Positions 1 to 4,751 of a stretch of DNA of 12,695 nucleotides are shown in pieces. This stretch comes from Chloroflexota bacterium (GTDB taxonomy: Bacteria; Chloroflexota; Dehalococcoidia; SZUA-161; SpSt-899), in the NCBI GenBank assembly GCA_018725425.1, contig QLUL01000016.1, positions 1-12,695 on the forward strand, given 5' to 3'. The notes below the pieces were generated by a model. The model was not told where the DNA came from. It worked only from the letters and a program-made list of their open reading frames with translations, and did no database searches. Each line of letters opens with the position of its first letter. Within the stretch, counting starts at the first letter, position 1. The translations under genes were made by a program, and so were the position numbers.

Positions 1-54
1 TTGGGGAGGAGGGAAGTGATGGCTGACAGTGAGTATCATTATAAGAGATTTTGA
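1..54 (+). CDS. possible C-terminal end of an upstream gene, or an 11-aa leader peptide
   Basis: The frame is open from base 1 to the TGA at 52-54 and ends in MADSEYHYKRF. It can be read as the last residues of a gene that begins outside the window. It can also be read as an 11-residue peptide from the ATG at 19, which follows a strong GGAGGAGGG sequence. No family can be recognised from so little protein. Nothing else supports translation. Confidence 0.2.
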   Translation: MGRREVMADSEYHYKRF

Positions 55-124
55 TGCCCTTGTGCAATAGGGGTCGATCGAAGCAGTCTCATATCACCTG
101 GGGGGTGGTTAAAGAGCAAAGGGG

Positions 125-153
125 TTGAAGTGGCCGATGAAAAGCGGTAAAAT
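125..153 (+). promoter_or_regulatory. sigma70-type promoter of the tRNA-Leu gene
   Basis: TTGAAG at 125-130 and TAAAAT at 148-153 are separated by 17 bases. Each box differs from consensus by one or two bases. Transcription would start near 160, a few bases before the mature tRNA 5' end at 163. That fits a short-leader tRNA transcript. Confidence 0.7.
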
Positions 154-162
154 CTACTCGGT

Positions 163-247
163 GCCGGGGTGGCGGAATGGCAGACGCGACGGACTTAAAA
201 TCCGTTGAACCTCAAGGTTCGTGCGGGTTCGAGTCCCGCCCCCGGCA
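163..247 (+). tRNA. tRNA-Leu, anticodon TAA
   Basis: All arms of a class II tRNA can be traced. The acceptor strand GCCGGGG (163-169) pairs with CCCCGGC (240-246), followed by discriminator A247. The anticodon stem ACGGA/TCCGT (189-193 with 201-205) encloses loop CTTAAAA, so the anticodon is TAA at 196-198. The variable arm is long, as expected for Leu. The T stem GCGGG/CCCGC (223-227 with 235-239) encloses TTCGAGT. The tRNA reads UUA and, by wobble, UUG codons. The 3' CCA is not encoded: the bases after A247 are CTG. Confidence 0.97.
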
Positions 248-275
248 CTGTTGCCTCGATATTTGTGCCGTTTTT
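243..275 (+). terminator. weak intrinsic terminator overlapping the tRNA 3' end
   Basis: CGGCAC (243-248), which is part of the tRNA acceptor strand plus one base, can pair with GTGCCG (265-270). TTTTT (271-275) follows directly. The stem is only 6 bp with a 16-nt loop, and it competes with tRNA folding. This is a plausible but modest terminator. Confidence 0.4.
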
Positions 276-293
276 CGTACTCGAAGCATAGAA

Positions 294-377
294 CACTATC
301 TTTGCACTCTGTATCTGGCAGTAACCCGCTCAGGGGGCAAAATCGTATCTGACTGAGGGGAAAGTGCAAACATAGTG
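294..377. repeat. 84-bp segment bounded by a 15-bp imperfect inverted repeat
   Basis: CACTATCTTTGCACT (294-308) and AGTGCAAACATAGTG (363-377) are inverted copies with one mismatch in 15, separated by 54 bases. The interior also holds a short direct repetition, GTATCTG at 311-317 and 345-351. The right arm abuts the 37-bp dispersed repeat that begins at 378. The arms could be a hairpin in RNA or the ends of a small MITE-like element. I saw no target-site duplication. Confidence 0.55.
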
Positions 378-414
378 ATAGAAATTTCAGAAGTTCCTAT
401 GCTTGGTAAAGCGG
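378..414 (+). repeat. dispersed 37-bp repeat, copy A
   Basis: By eye, this segment matches 1861-1897 at 31 of 37 positions without gaps. Shared blocks are ATAGAAATTT, TTCCTATGCTT and GTAAAG. Copies A and B bracket the 137-aa gene and the mazEF pair. Both copies follow an inverted repeat. Upstream, both also have TATTTGTG and TCGAAGCA in the same order, though at different distances, so the homologous region may be longer than 37 bp. Confidence 0.6.
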
Positions 415-535
415 AAAGGATCGGAATCGCCCATGCGCCGCAGCACACCACGTCGCATGAAAATAACGGTAAAACGTGGGAATTTGGTTTCAAAGGCTTT
501 GCGGTCTGATTCATCTCTCATTGGAAGGAGGTAAC

Positions 536-949
536 ATGGCAAAAAGAAGAAAAATGTGGGTCTTTAGCCCCCCAAAACAACCGAAGCCCAGGGTGCCAGA
601 TGCCATTAAGGTGAGTGTGGAGGCCAAGGCAAACGATCTCATTGAGACCGTTCTAAAGCCGAATCACGCTAAACCTCCTTCTGCAGACGAGCGATTTAAC
701 TACATTGTAGACATTTATTCGAAATGGCATCGAAACTATTTCTATCTGTGTGCAAAATATGCTTGTCCCGGCCCAAATGCCATTTCACCATTTTTTGAGG
801 CAAGATTTACGCGTCTGGAATATGTCGGCAATGAACGCTTTAATCTTGCATACATGAGGCACACAGGGAAGTGGTGGGAGATCTATACCGAATTATCTTT
901 GGTGAAGTGCTTGGATGCTATCAGAGATGAACCTCACTTCCTGCCGTGA
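536..949 (+). CDS. conserved-looking hypothetical protein, 137 aa
   Basis: I do not recognise a named domain. The start at ATG 536 is chosen because GGAAGGAGG lies just upstream at ideal spacing. The longer frame from 476 has no comparable ribosome site. The protein begins with a basic MAKRRK segment and a proline-rich stretch (PPKQPKPRVP), then an amphipathic helix-like part. It is rich in aromatic residues, as in WHRNYFYLCAKY and TGKWWEIY. Three cysteines are visible, two of them in LCAKYACPGPN, and the C-terminus is PHFLP. There is no signal peptide or membrane segment, so it should be cytoplasmic. The mix of ordered aromatic blocks and a good ribosome site argues for a real gene. It lies alone between the tRNA and mazE, inside the region bracketed by the 37-bp repeats. 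Confidence 0.75.
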   Translation: MAKRRKMWVFSPPKQPKPRVPDAIKVSVEAKANDLIETVLKPNHAKPPSADERFNYIVDIYSKWHRNYFYLCAKYACPGPNAISPFFEARFTRLEYVGNERFNLAYMRHTGKWWEIYTELSLVKCLDAIRDEPHFLP

Positions 950-986
950 AAGAACAGCCTAATTAGCAATCTAGCAATGAACTTGA

Positions 987-1012
987 CCTGAAACCGCTGA
1001 CGTGGCTTCAGG
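987..1012 (+). repeat. short hairpin after the 137-aa gene
   Basis: CCTGAA (987-992) and TTCAGG (1007-1012) pair, with CC/GG able to extend the stem inside one mismatch. It lies 38 bases past the stop codon at 949. No T-run follows, so it is at best a weak or factor-dependent terminator. Confidence 0.3.
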
Positions 1013-1067
1013 CAGGTTAGCTCTGCCGTTGGGCGGAATGGGTGATGTGAATCTGGGGCCTACTCTC

Positions 1068-1096
1068 TTGACATCAGTGCATATTGTGTATACTAT
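1068..1096 (+). promoter_or_regulatory. sigma70-type promoter of mazE-mazF
   Basis: A perfect TTGACA -35 box (1068-1073) is followed after 17 bases by TACTAT (1091-1096). An overlapping TATACT (1089-1094) sits at 15-base spacing. Transcription should begin near 1103. This places the possible TTG start at 1084 upstream of the transcript and supports a MazE start at GTG 1129 or 1135. MazE-type antitoxins usually repress their own promoter, so autoregulation here is likely by family knowledge. Confidence 0.75.
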
Positions 1097-1134
1097 GTAA
1101 TTACGCCAAGCAACGAATCTGGACGGGGGTGACT

Positions 1135-1401
1135 GTGGGCACGGGCACGAAAGCACGCATTGTCAAGATTGGGAACTCTCAGGGTATCCGTATTCCGAAA
1201 CTCCTCCTTGATCAAACGGACATCCGAGAGGCAGTGGAGTTGGAAGTTCAGGGGGGGCAGTTGGTCATCCGTCCAGCGCGCGGGCCACGGTACGATTGGA
1301 ATGATCAGTTTGCCATGATAGCGGATCGGGCGGATGACGGCCTGCTCGACGCTGATGCCATCAGCCTCACTGCGTGGGACGCGGATGAATGGGAATGGTA
1401 G
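1135..1401 (+). CDS. mazE: MazE-like antitoxin (AbrB/SpoVT fold)
   Basis: This is the antitoxin half of a type II toxin-antitoxin pair. It is a small DNA-binding protein that also wraps and inhibits MazF. The N-terminal swapped-hairpin DNA-binding motif is clear: KARIVKIGNSQGIRIPK, then a hydrophobic helix and a GGQLVIRPA strand. The acidic, tryptophan-rich C-terminus ending DADEWEW is the type of tail that occupies the MazF active-site groove. GTG 1135 gives 88 aa. GTG 1129 is an equally possible start, and both follow GGACGGGGG. The gene overlaps the following mazF remnant by 7-13 nt, the usual arrangement. It appears intact, so it may now be an orphan antitoxin whose only remaining role is repression of its own promoter or neutralising another MazF. 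Confidence 0.88.
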   Translation: MGTGTKARIVKIGNSQGIRIPKLLLDQTDIREAVELEVQGGQLVIRPARGPRYDWNDQFAMIADRADDGLLDADAISLTAWDADEWEW

Positions 1402-1529
1402 TCAATCGTTTCGACGTCTACCTGATCAACCTTGATCCCACAATAGGGAATGAAATCCAGAAGACTCGTCCATACAAGCAGACTCAGAGTGCGGTCTTGA
1501 CCGTGCTTGCCGAAATGTTCGCTGAATAG
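1389..1529 (+). pseudogene. mazF: mazF toxin with in-frame internal deletion (46 aa)
   Basis: The frame from ATG 1389 (or ATG 1395, 44 aa) to TAG 1527-1529 starts like a MazF mRNA interferase. FDVYLINLDPT and then EIQKTRP match the first strand and the conserved Arg-Pro turn. It then jumps directly to TQSAVLTVLAEMFAE, which matches the usual C-terminal helix. MazF proteins are normally about 110 aa, so roughly 60-70 central residues are missing, including the strand with the conserved Thr/Ser of the active site. The frame is kept across the junction. RNase activity is therefore very unlikely. The residual peptide, if made, still contains dimer-interface elements. I call it a pseudogene, with the alternative that it is a retained miniprotein. 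Confidence 0.85.
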
Positions 1530-1860
1530 CAACGGACACTGGGGCTGTCGCCTCCAGCGTTATTCACGGAAGTAACTACGACGGTATGTCCACTGTGCGC
1601 CGCTCTGGCCGTGAGAATAGGACATTTCATACCAGAACACCCTTGACAGAATTCTAGTTACTTAGGAGCGTTCCGGCCAACGATGCGGTAACGCCGACCC
1701 CAAGGGCGCGCTTTCTCTGGGCCTGACTTGGCTTTCGGAGTGGTCCGTTTTCTACTTTGTGGCGCGCACCAATAGAGGCACAGCCGGTATTTGTGTTCTG
1801 TTTTACAATCCCAGCATCGAAGCACCGCCGCAAAGGTCGGTTCGGCCGATACCTTGCGGC
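1530..1860. other. gene-poor stretch between mazF and repeat copy B
   Basis: I find no convincing gene on either strand. The short open frames lack ribosome sites and recognisable protein patterns. TTGACA occurs at 1643-1648 but has no acceptable -10 box at 16-18 bases. The stretch contains an inverted repeat around ATGTCC/GGACAT. It also contains a GCCGCAAAGGT/ACCTTGCGGC imperfect inverted repeat that ends just before repeat copy B at 1861. It reads like decayed mobile or duplicated DNA. Confidence 0.5.
1583..1634. repeat. imperfect inverted repeat GGTATGTCC / GGACAT..CATACC
   Basis: The left arm GGTATGTCC (1583-1591) is mirrored by GGACAT (1620-1625) and CATACC (1629-1634), the right arm carrying a few extra bases. 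Short GGACAT/ATGTCC motifs of this kind are often seen at insertion-sequence ends. No transposase is present, so this is only suggestive of a remnant end. Confidence 0.3.
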
Positions 1861-1897
1861 ATAGAAATTTTTGGAATTCCTATGCTTCGTAAAGGGG
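1861..1897 (+). repeat. dispersed 37-bp repeat, copy B
   Basis: This is the partner of the copy at 378-414, in the same orientation and about 1.48 kb away, with 31 of 37 identical positions. The six differences are single-base substitutions and there are no gaps. Read in the same frame, the substitutions change amino acids, so a conserved peptide is not the reason for the similarity. Confidence 0.6.
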
Positions 1898-2060
1898 CCA
1901 ACCATCTTAGGGAGTTTCGGGGGGGGAATCCCCCTGATGCTCTTGACTCTAATCCGTGGATGAAACGTGAAAAGGGATGCTAATCAGATTGGTTCCAACC
2001 ATCACCCAGCGGGTGAGCCTTTCGAGTCTGAAGTCACGGATTAAGGGTGAATCCCGGTGC

Positions 2061-2089
2061 TTGACAAAGCGGGGCAAGTTGTTTATACT
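2061..2089 (+). promoter_or_regulatory. strong sigma70-type promoter of the AOR gene
   Basis: A perfect TTGACA (2061-2066) and TATACT (2084-2089) are separated by exactly 17 bases. This is one of the best promoter matches in the window. The start site should be near 2096, giving a leader of about 195 nt before the AOR start codon at 2293. A GGTGCTTGACAAAG sequence covering the -35 box recurs with one change at 2207-2220 inside the leader. Confidence 0.8.
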
Positions 2090-2145
2090 GTCGCTTACAA
2101 GTAACACAGTCTCCCACCTGGAGGAACTGCCGACTGAAGCCCCCA

Positions 2146-2282
2146 CTCCTCCTCCCCGGAAAAGGGCCGGATGGGTGATGAGGTGTTGAGGGCAATCCCC
2201 CCGCCGGGTGCTTGACGAAGGAGGTGATGCCCAGGGGAAAAATGCTTCGATCACTCCGGCCTTTCCATCCAAAACAAGGAGG
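2146..2282 (+). promoter_or_regulatory. structured 5' leader of the AOR gene, candidate Moco/Tuco-type cis-regulatory RNA
   Basis: The leader has a long closing helix. GGAAAAGGGCCGGA (2158-2171) pairs with TCCGGCCTTTCC (2255-2266): 12 pairs with two bulged bases. The helix continues after a 3-nt bulge as GTGAT (2175-2179) with ATCAC (2250-2254). The same ATCACTCC strand can pair instead with GGAGGTGAT (2220-2228), so two states exclude each other. GGGCA (2190-2194) with TGCCC (2228-2232) is a further internal helix. Outside the domain, CCTCC (2148-2152) can pair with the ribosome site GGAGG (2278-2282), a direct route to translational control. Molybdenum/tungsten cofactor riboswitches are known upstream of such genes, so this class is the first guess. 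I could not verify its consensus, and the class assignment rests on gene context. Confidence 0.5.
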
Positions 2283-2292
2283 TTAATCAAAG

Positions 2293-4038
2293 ATGAGCAA
2301 GATACTGCGCGTCAACATGACCGATCTGACAACTAAGTTTGAGAGCGTGCCCGAGAAGTACAGGCTGACGGCCGGGCGTGGTCTGACCTCGGCTATCACC
2401 TGCGATGAGGTACCCCCCACCTGCCACCCCCTGGGGCCCAATAATAAGATTGTCTATGCCTCGGGGATTACGACCGGCACCGCTGCCCCCACCTCGGGAC
2501 GCATCTCCATCGGCGGCAAATCCCCTCTAACCGGCACCATCAAGGAGACCAACTCCGGTGGCATGGCCGGCCAGAAGCTCGCCCGTTTGGGCATCAAGGC
2601 GATCATCCTTGAGGGGCAACCGAAGGGGAACGGCCAGCAGTGGGTACTCAAGGTGGATAAAGACGGGGCAGAGCTCCTGCCGACGGCCGACGAATGGCTC
2701 GGCAAAGGACTGTATGAAACCTATCCCCTTCTATTCGACAGATTTGGTGAGAGGGTGGCTATTATCGGCATCGGCGTGGCCGGAGAAAGACTGATGCGCA
2801 ATGCGGGCATCTGTGTTAACGACCCCGAAAACCGACCTGCCCGCTACGCCGGGCGAGGGGGGATGGGGGCGGTGATGGGCTCGAAGGGGCTCAAGGCGAT
2901 CATCCTCGACGACAAAGACGGCCCCGGCGTCCCCATCGCCAATAAGAAGGTCTTCGACACCGGGCGCAAGAAACTGCTGGAGGCACTGCGGACCCACGCT
3001 GTCACCAAGCCCGGCGGAGGACTGAACACCTACGGCACGGCGGTGCTGGTCAACATCATCAACGAGGCCGGCGGCTTCCCCACCAGGAATTTCCGTGAAG
3101 GACGCTTCGAGGGAGCGGCCAGGATCAGTGGTGAGACCATCCACGAGACGTGTGAGAATCGGGGGGGAGTGGGGATGACCGGTCACGGATGCAGCCCGGG
3201 ATGTGTCATCAAGTGTTCCAATGTTTACCCCAAGCCCGACGGCAGCGAGCTGGTCTCTGTCCAGGAGTATGAGTCGGTCTGGGCTTTCGGCGCCCACTGC
3301 GGCATTGACGACCTGGATATCACTGGCGAGTGCATCCGCCTCTGCAACGACTACGGCCTGGACACCATCGAGGCGGGGGTGACCATTGGCGTCGCTATGG
3401 AGGCAGGGCTGGCGAACTTCGGCGATGGGAAGAAGGCCATCGAGCTGATGCAGGAGATCGGTAAAGGCACCCCACTGGGACATGTACTCGGCAATGGTGC
3501 GGCAGTCACGGCCAGGGTCTTCGGCGTAGTGCGCTGCCCCACGGTCAAGGGCCAGGCCATACCGGCCTACGACCCACGGGCCATCAAAGGGATCGGTATC
3601 ACCTATGCCATCTCCACCATGGGGGCCGACCACACCTCCGGGTACACCATCGCGCCAGAGATGCTAGGGGTGAGCGGCAAGGTAGATCAGTTCATCGTTG
3701 AAAAGGCAGATATGGCGCGCAATTTCCAGTATGCTACTGCCTTCATTGACATCAGCGGCCACTGCCTGTTCATCGCCTTCGCCATCCTGGACATACCCTC
3801 TGGACTGGAGGGGATGGTGGAAGAGTGCAACGGGGTTCTGGGCACCAACTGGACGCTGGACGATATAGGCCGGATCGGTGGGGAGATCATCAGGATGGAG
3901 CGGCTTTTCAACGAGGCAGCCGGCTTCACCACGGCCCACGACCGCCTGCCGGAGTTCATGAAGTATGAGAAGCTCCCGCCCCACAACGTCGTCTTCGATG
4001 TTCCCGACGAGACGCTGGACAAGGTCCACGCCACTTAG
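2293..4038 (+). CDS. aor: aldehyde ferredoxin oxidoreductase family protein (W/Mo-bis-pyranopterin)
   Basis: Members of this family oxidise aldehydes to carboxylic acids, or reduce acids, with ferredoxin. They use a tungsten (sometimes molybdenum) bis-pyranopterin and one 4Fe-4S cluster in the cytoplasm. The 581-aa length is close to that of characterised AORs (about 605). The N-terminal domain has the family's GRG, GK(S)PLTGT and NSGG..GQKLARLGIKAIILEG signatures (about residues 28-107). The cluster ligands appear as C300-x3-C304-x3-C308 and C491 within DISGHC, which matches the DxxGxC motif. The first group differs from the CxxC spacing of the P. furiosus enzyme. The start at ATG 2293 has AAGGAGG upstream at 2276-2282. 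There is no Tat signal. The substrate cannot be told from sequence: the protein may be an aldehyde oxidoreductase or one of the uncharacterised AOR-like subfamilies. The two MoaD-like genes downstream fit a cofactor-linked unit. Confidence 0.96.
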   Translation: MSKILRVNMTDLTTKFESVPEKYRLTAGRGLTSAITCDEVPPTCHPLGPNNKIVYASGITTGTAAPTSGRISIGGKSPLTGTIKETNSGGMAGQKLARLGIKAIILEGQPKGNGQQWVLKVDKDGAELLPTADEWLGKGLYETYPLLFDRFGERVAIIGIGVAGERLMRNAGICVNDPENRPARYAGRGGMGAVMGSKGLKAIILDDKDGPGVPIANKKVFDTGRKKLLEALRTHAVTKPGGGLNTYGTAVLVNIINEAGGFPTRNFREGRFEGAARISGETIHETCENRGGVGMTGHGCSPGCVIKCSNVYPKPDGSELVSVQEYESVWAFGAHCGIDDLDITGECIRLCNDYGLDTIEAGVTIGVAMEAGLANFGDGKKAIELMQEIGKGTPLGHVLGNGAAVTARVFGVVRCPTVKGQAIPAYDPRAIKGIGITYAISTMGADHTSGYTIAPEMLGVSGKVDQFIVEKADMARNFQYATAFIDISGHCLFIAFAILDIPSGLEGMVEECNGVLGTNWTLDDIGRIGGEIIRMERLFNEAAGFTTAHDRLPEFMKYEKLPPHNVVFDVPDETLDKVHAT

Positions 4039-4057
4039 GTGTCAAACACTGGGTTTG

Positions 4058-4098
4058 GAGAGCAGTCCCCATTTGCCCCTACGAATGGGGACTGCCTC
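4058..4098 (+). terminator. perfect 12-bp hairpin between AOR and the MoaD-like genes
   Basis: GCAGTCCCCATT (4062-4073) and AATGGGGACTGC (4084-4095) pair perfectly around a 10-nt loop. GAG/CTC outside can extend the stem past a bulged A. No T-run follows. It may act as a transcription attenuator, an mRNA-stabilising 3' end for the AOR message, or a palindromic intergenic repeat. The next gene has its own ribosome site and no convincing separate promoter, so partial read-through is plausible. Confidence 0.5.
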
Positions 4099-4150
4099 TT
4101 GATGCGAACTTCGGTATGCTATAGCCGTAACTTTTTGGAGGAGATCGGCC

Positions 4151-4480
4151 GTGATTGAGGTGCACCTCTACGGCAAGCTGCGGCGCTTCACCGAGAACCA
4201 GAGACCCAGCCGAGATTCTGTCATCTGCGTCCCAGTTGGGGAGGAAGACACTATCGGAGACATCGTCGAGCGCATCGGCATTCCACACGAAGAGCTCGGC
4301 AGTAACATCTTCCTCAACGGTGAGTATTCGGCAAAGACGCGGCGGGTGAGAGCCGGGGACCGTCTGGGTATCTTCCCGGATGATATGCAAGTGCTTTACA
4401 AGTGGTACTTTCGCAAGGCTGGCGGTGAGGACCATGATCGAGATCAGGCTTTACGCCACGTTAGGAAGGTATCGCCCTGA
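4151..4480 (+). CDS. MoaD/ThiS-like ubiquitin-fold protein without a terminal Gly-Gly
   Basis: The 109-aa protein begins MIEVHLYGKLRRF, a typical first beta strand of the MoaD/ThiS fold. It continues with DTIGDIVERIGIP, NIFLNGEY and RAGDRLGIFP, the strand-helix-strand order of the family. Instead of ending at the usual P-x-x-GG, it reads DDMQVLYKWYFRKAGG and then 17 more residues. Gly91-Gly92 is therefore internal. As written it cannot be adenylated or thiocarboxylated unless trimmed. GTG 4151 is chosen because GGAGGAGA (4137-4144) sits upstream at good spacing and the beta strand starts there. Its last 47 nt overlap the next gene. As I remember, proteins with a DM..LYKWYF tail occur beside AOR genes, so a structural or maturation role with AOR is the best inference. 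Confidence 0.83.
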   Translation: MIEVHLYGKLRRFTENQRPSRDSVICVPVGEEDTIGDIVERIGIPHEELGSNIFLNGEYSAKTRRVRAGDRLGIFPDDMQVLYKWYFRKAGGEDHDRDQALRHVRKVSP

Positions 4481-4673
4481 ATTGAAAGTGGGGGAGCCCT
4501 TATTCCTGAATTTAGACCAGGGGACAACGGTGAAACGAGTCCTGCAGGAGGTGTTGGGCATCCCCACCGAGGTGGTCAAGACAGTTTTTGTCAACGGCAT
4601 CTACCGGGAACTCGACCACGTCCTGGCTGATGGCGATCGGGTGGGCATCTTCCCGCCCGTGGCTGGCGGATAG
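4434..4673 (+). CDS. moaD: MoaD/ThiS-family sulfur carrier ending in Gly-Gly
   Basis: This 79-aa protein starts MIEIRLYATLGRYRP and ends RVGIFPPVAGG followed directly by the stop codon. It is the classic form of a sulfur carrier whose C-terminal glycine is adenylated and thiocarboxylated to deliver sulfur. In MoaD this makes the dithiolene of molybdopterin, the ligand of the Mo/W in AOR. The motifs GTTVKRVLQEVLGIP, KTVFVNGIYR and DGDRVGIFPP follow the family order. The start ATG 4434 follows GGTGAGG at close spacing and lies inside the end of the preceding paralogue, so the two are probably translationally coupled. The position after AOR favours a molybdopterin or tungstopterin role over thiamine, but sequence alone does not exclude a ThiS function. 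Confidence 0.88.
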   Translation: MIEIRLYATLGRYRPELKVGEPLFLNLDQGTTVKRVLQEVLGIPTEVVKTVFVNGIYRELDHVLADGDRVGIFPPVAGG

Positions 4674-4697
4674 AGCGCGAGTCAGGGTGAGACAACC

Positions 4698-4734
4698 TTT
4701 GAACTCTAGGCAATTTTTTGAACTCTGGCAATTT
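4698..4734 (+). repeat. tandem 18/19-bp repeat upstream of trpS
   Basis: TTTGAACTCTAGGCAATTT (4698-4716) is followed without a gap by TTTGAACTCTGGCAATTT (4717-4734). The copies differ only by one missing A. The flanks also form a 7-bp inverted pair, CTTTGAA (4697-4703) with TTCAAAG (4735-4741), which ends at the trpS ribosome site. It could be slippage, a regulator site pair, or a hairpin affecting trpS translation. Confidence 0.7.
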
Positions 4735-4751
4735 TTCAAAGAGGAGACATT

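Noticed and set aside
388..400. Similarity of GAAGTTCCTATGC to the arm of the yeast FRT site
   Set aside because: Only one arm is present, with one mismatch and no inverted partner. The second repeat copy lacks the match, so it is coincidence.
375..509. 44-codon frame from GTG 375 that crosses repeat copy A
   Set aside because: It has no ribosome site at normal spacing and no known pattern. The matching frame at copy B carries amino-acid changing differences at most variant positions, so protein conservation is not shown.
1643..1648. TTGACA as a promoter after mazF
   Set aside because: There is no -10-like box at 16-18 bases downstream and no gene behind it.
1759..1983. 74-codon plus-strand frame in the stretch after mazF
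   Set aside because: There is no ribosome site, the composition is odd (Pro/Arg/Gly rich), and it includes the inverted repeat and repeat copy B. It is best explained as a chance frame.
2731..3633. 300-codon minus-strand frame inside the AOR gene
   Set aside because: It lies wholly opposite a well-supported AOR gene with clear motifs. Long antisense frames are expected in GC-rich coding DNA and no protein family is recognisable.
4674..4751. T-box riboswitch upstream of trpS
   Set aside because: The gap is only 78 nt and lacks the conserved T-box antiterminator sequence and a terminator stem.
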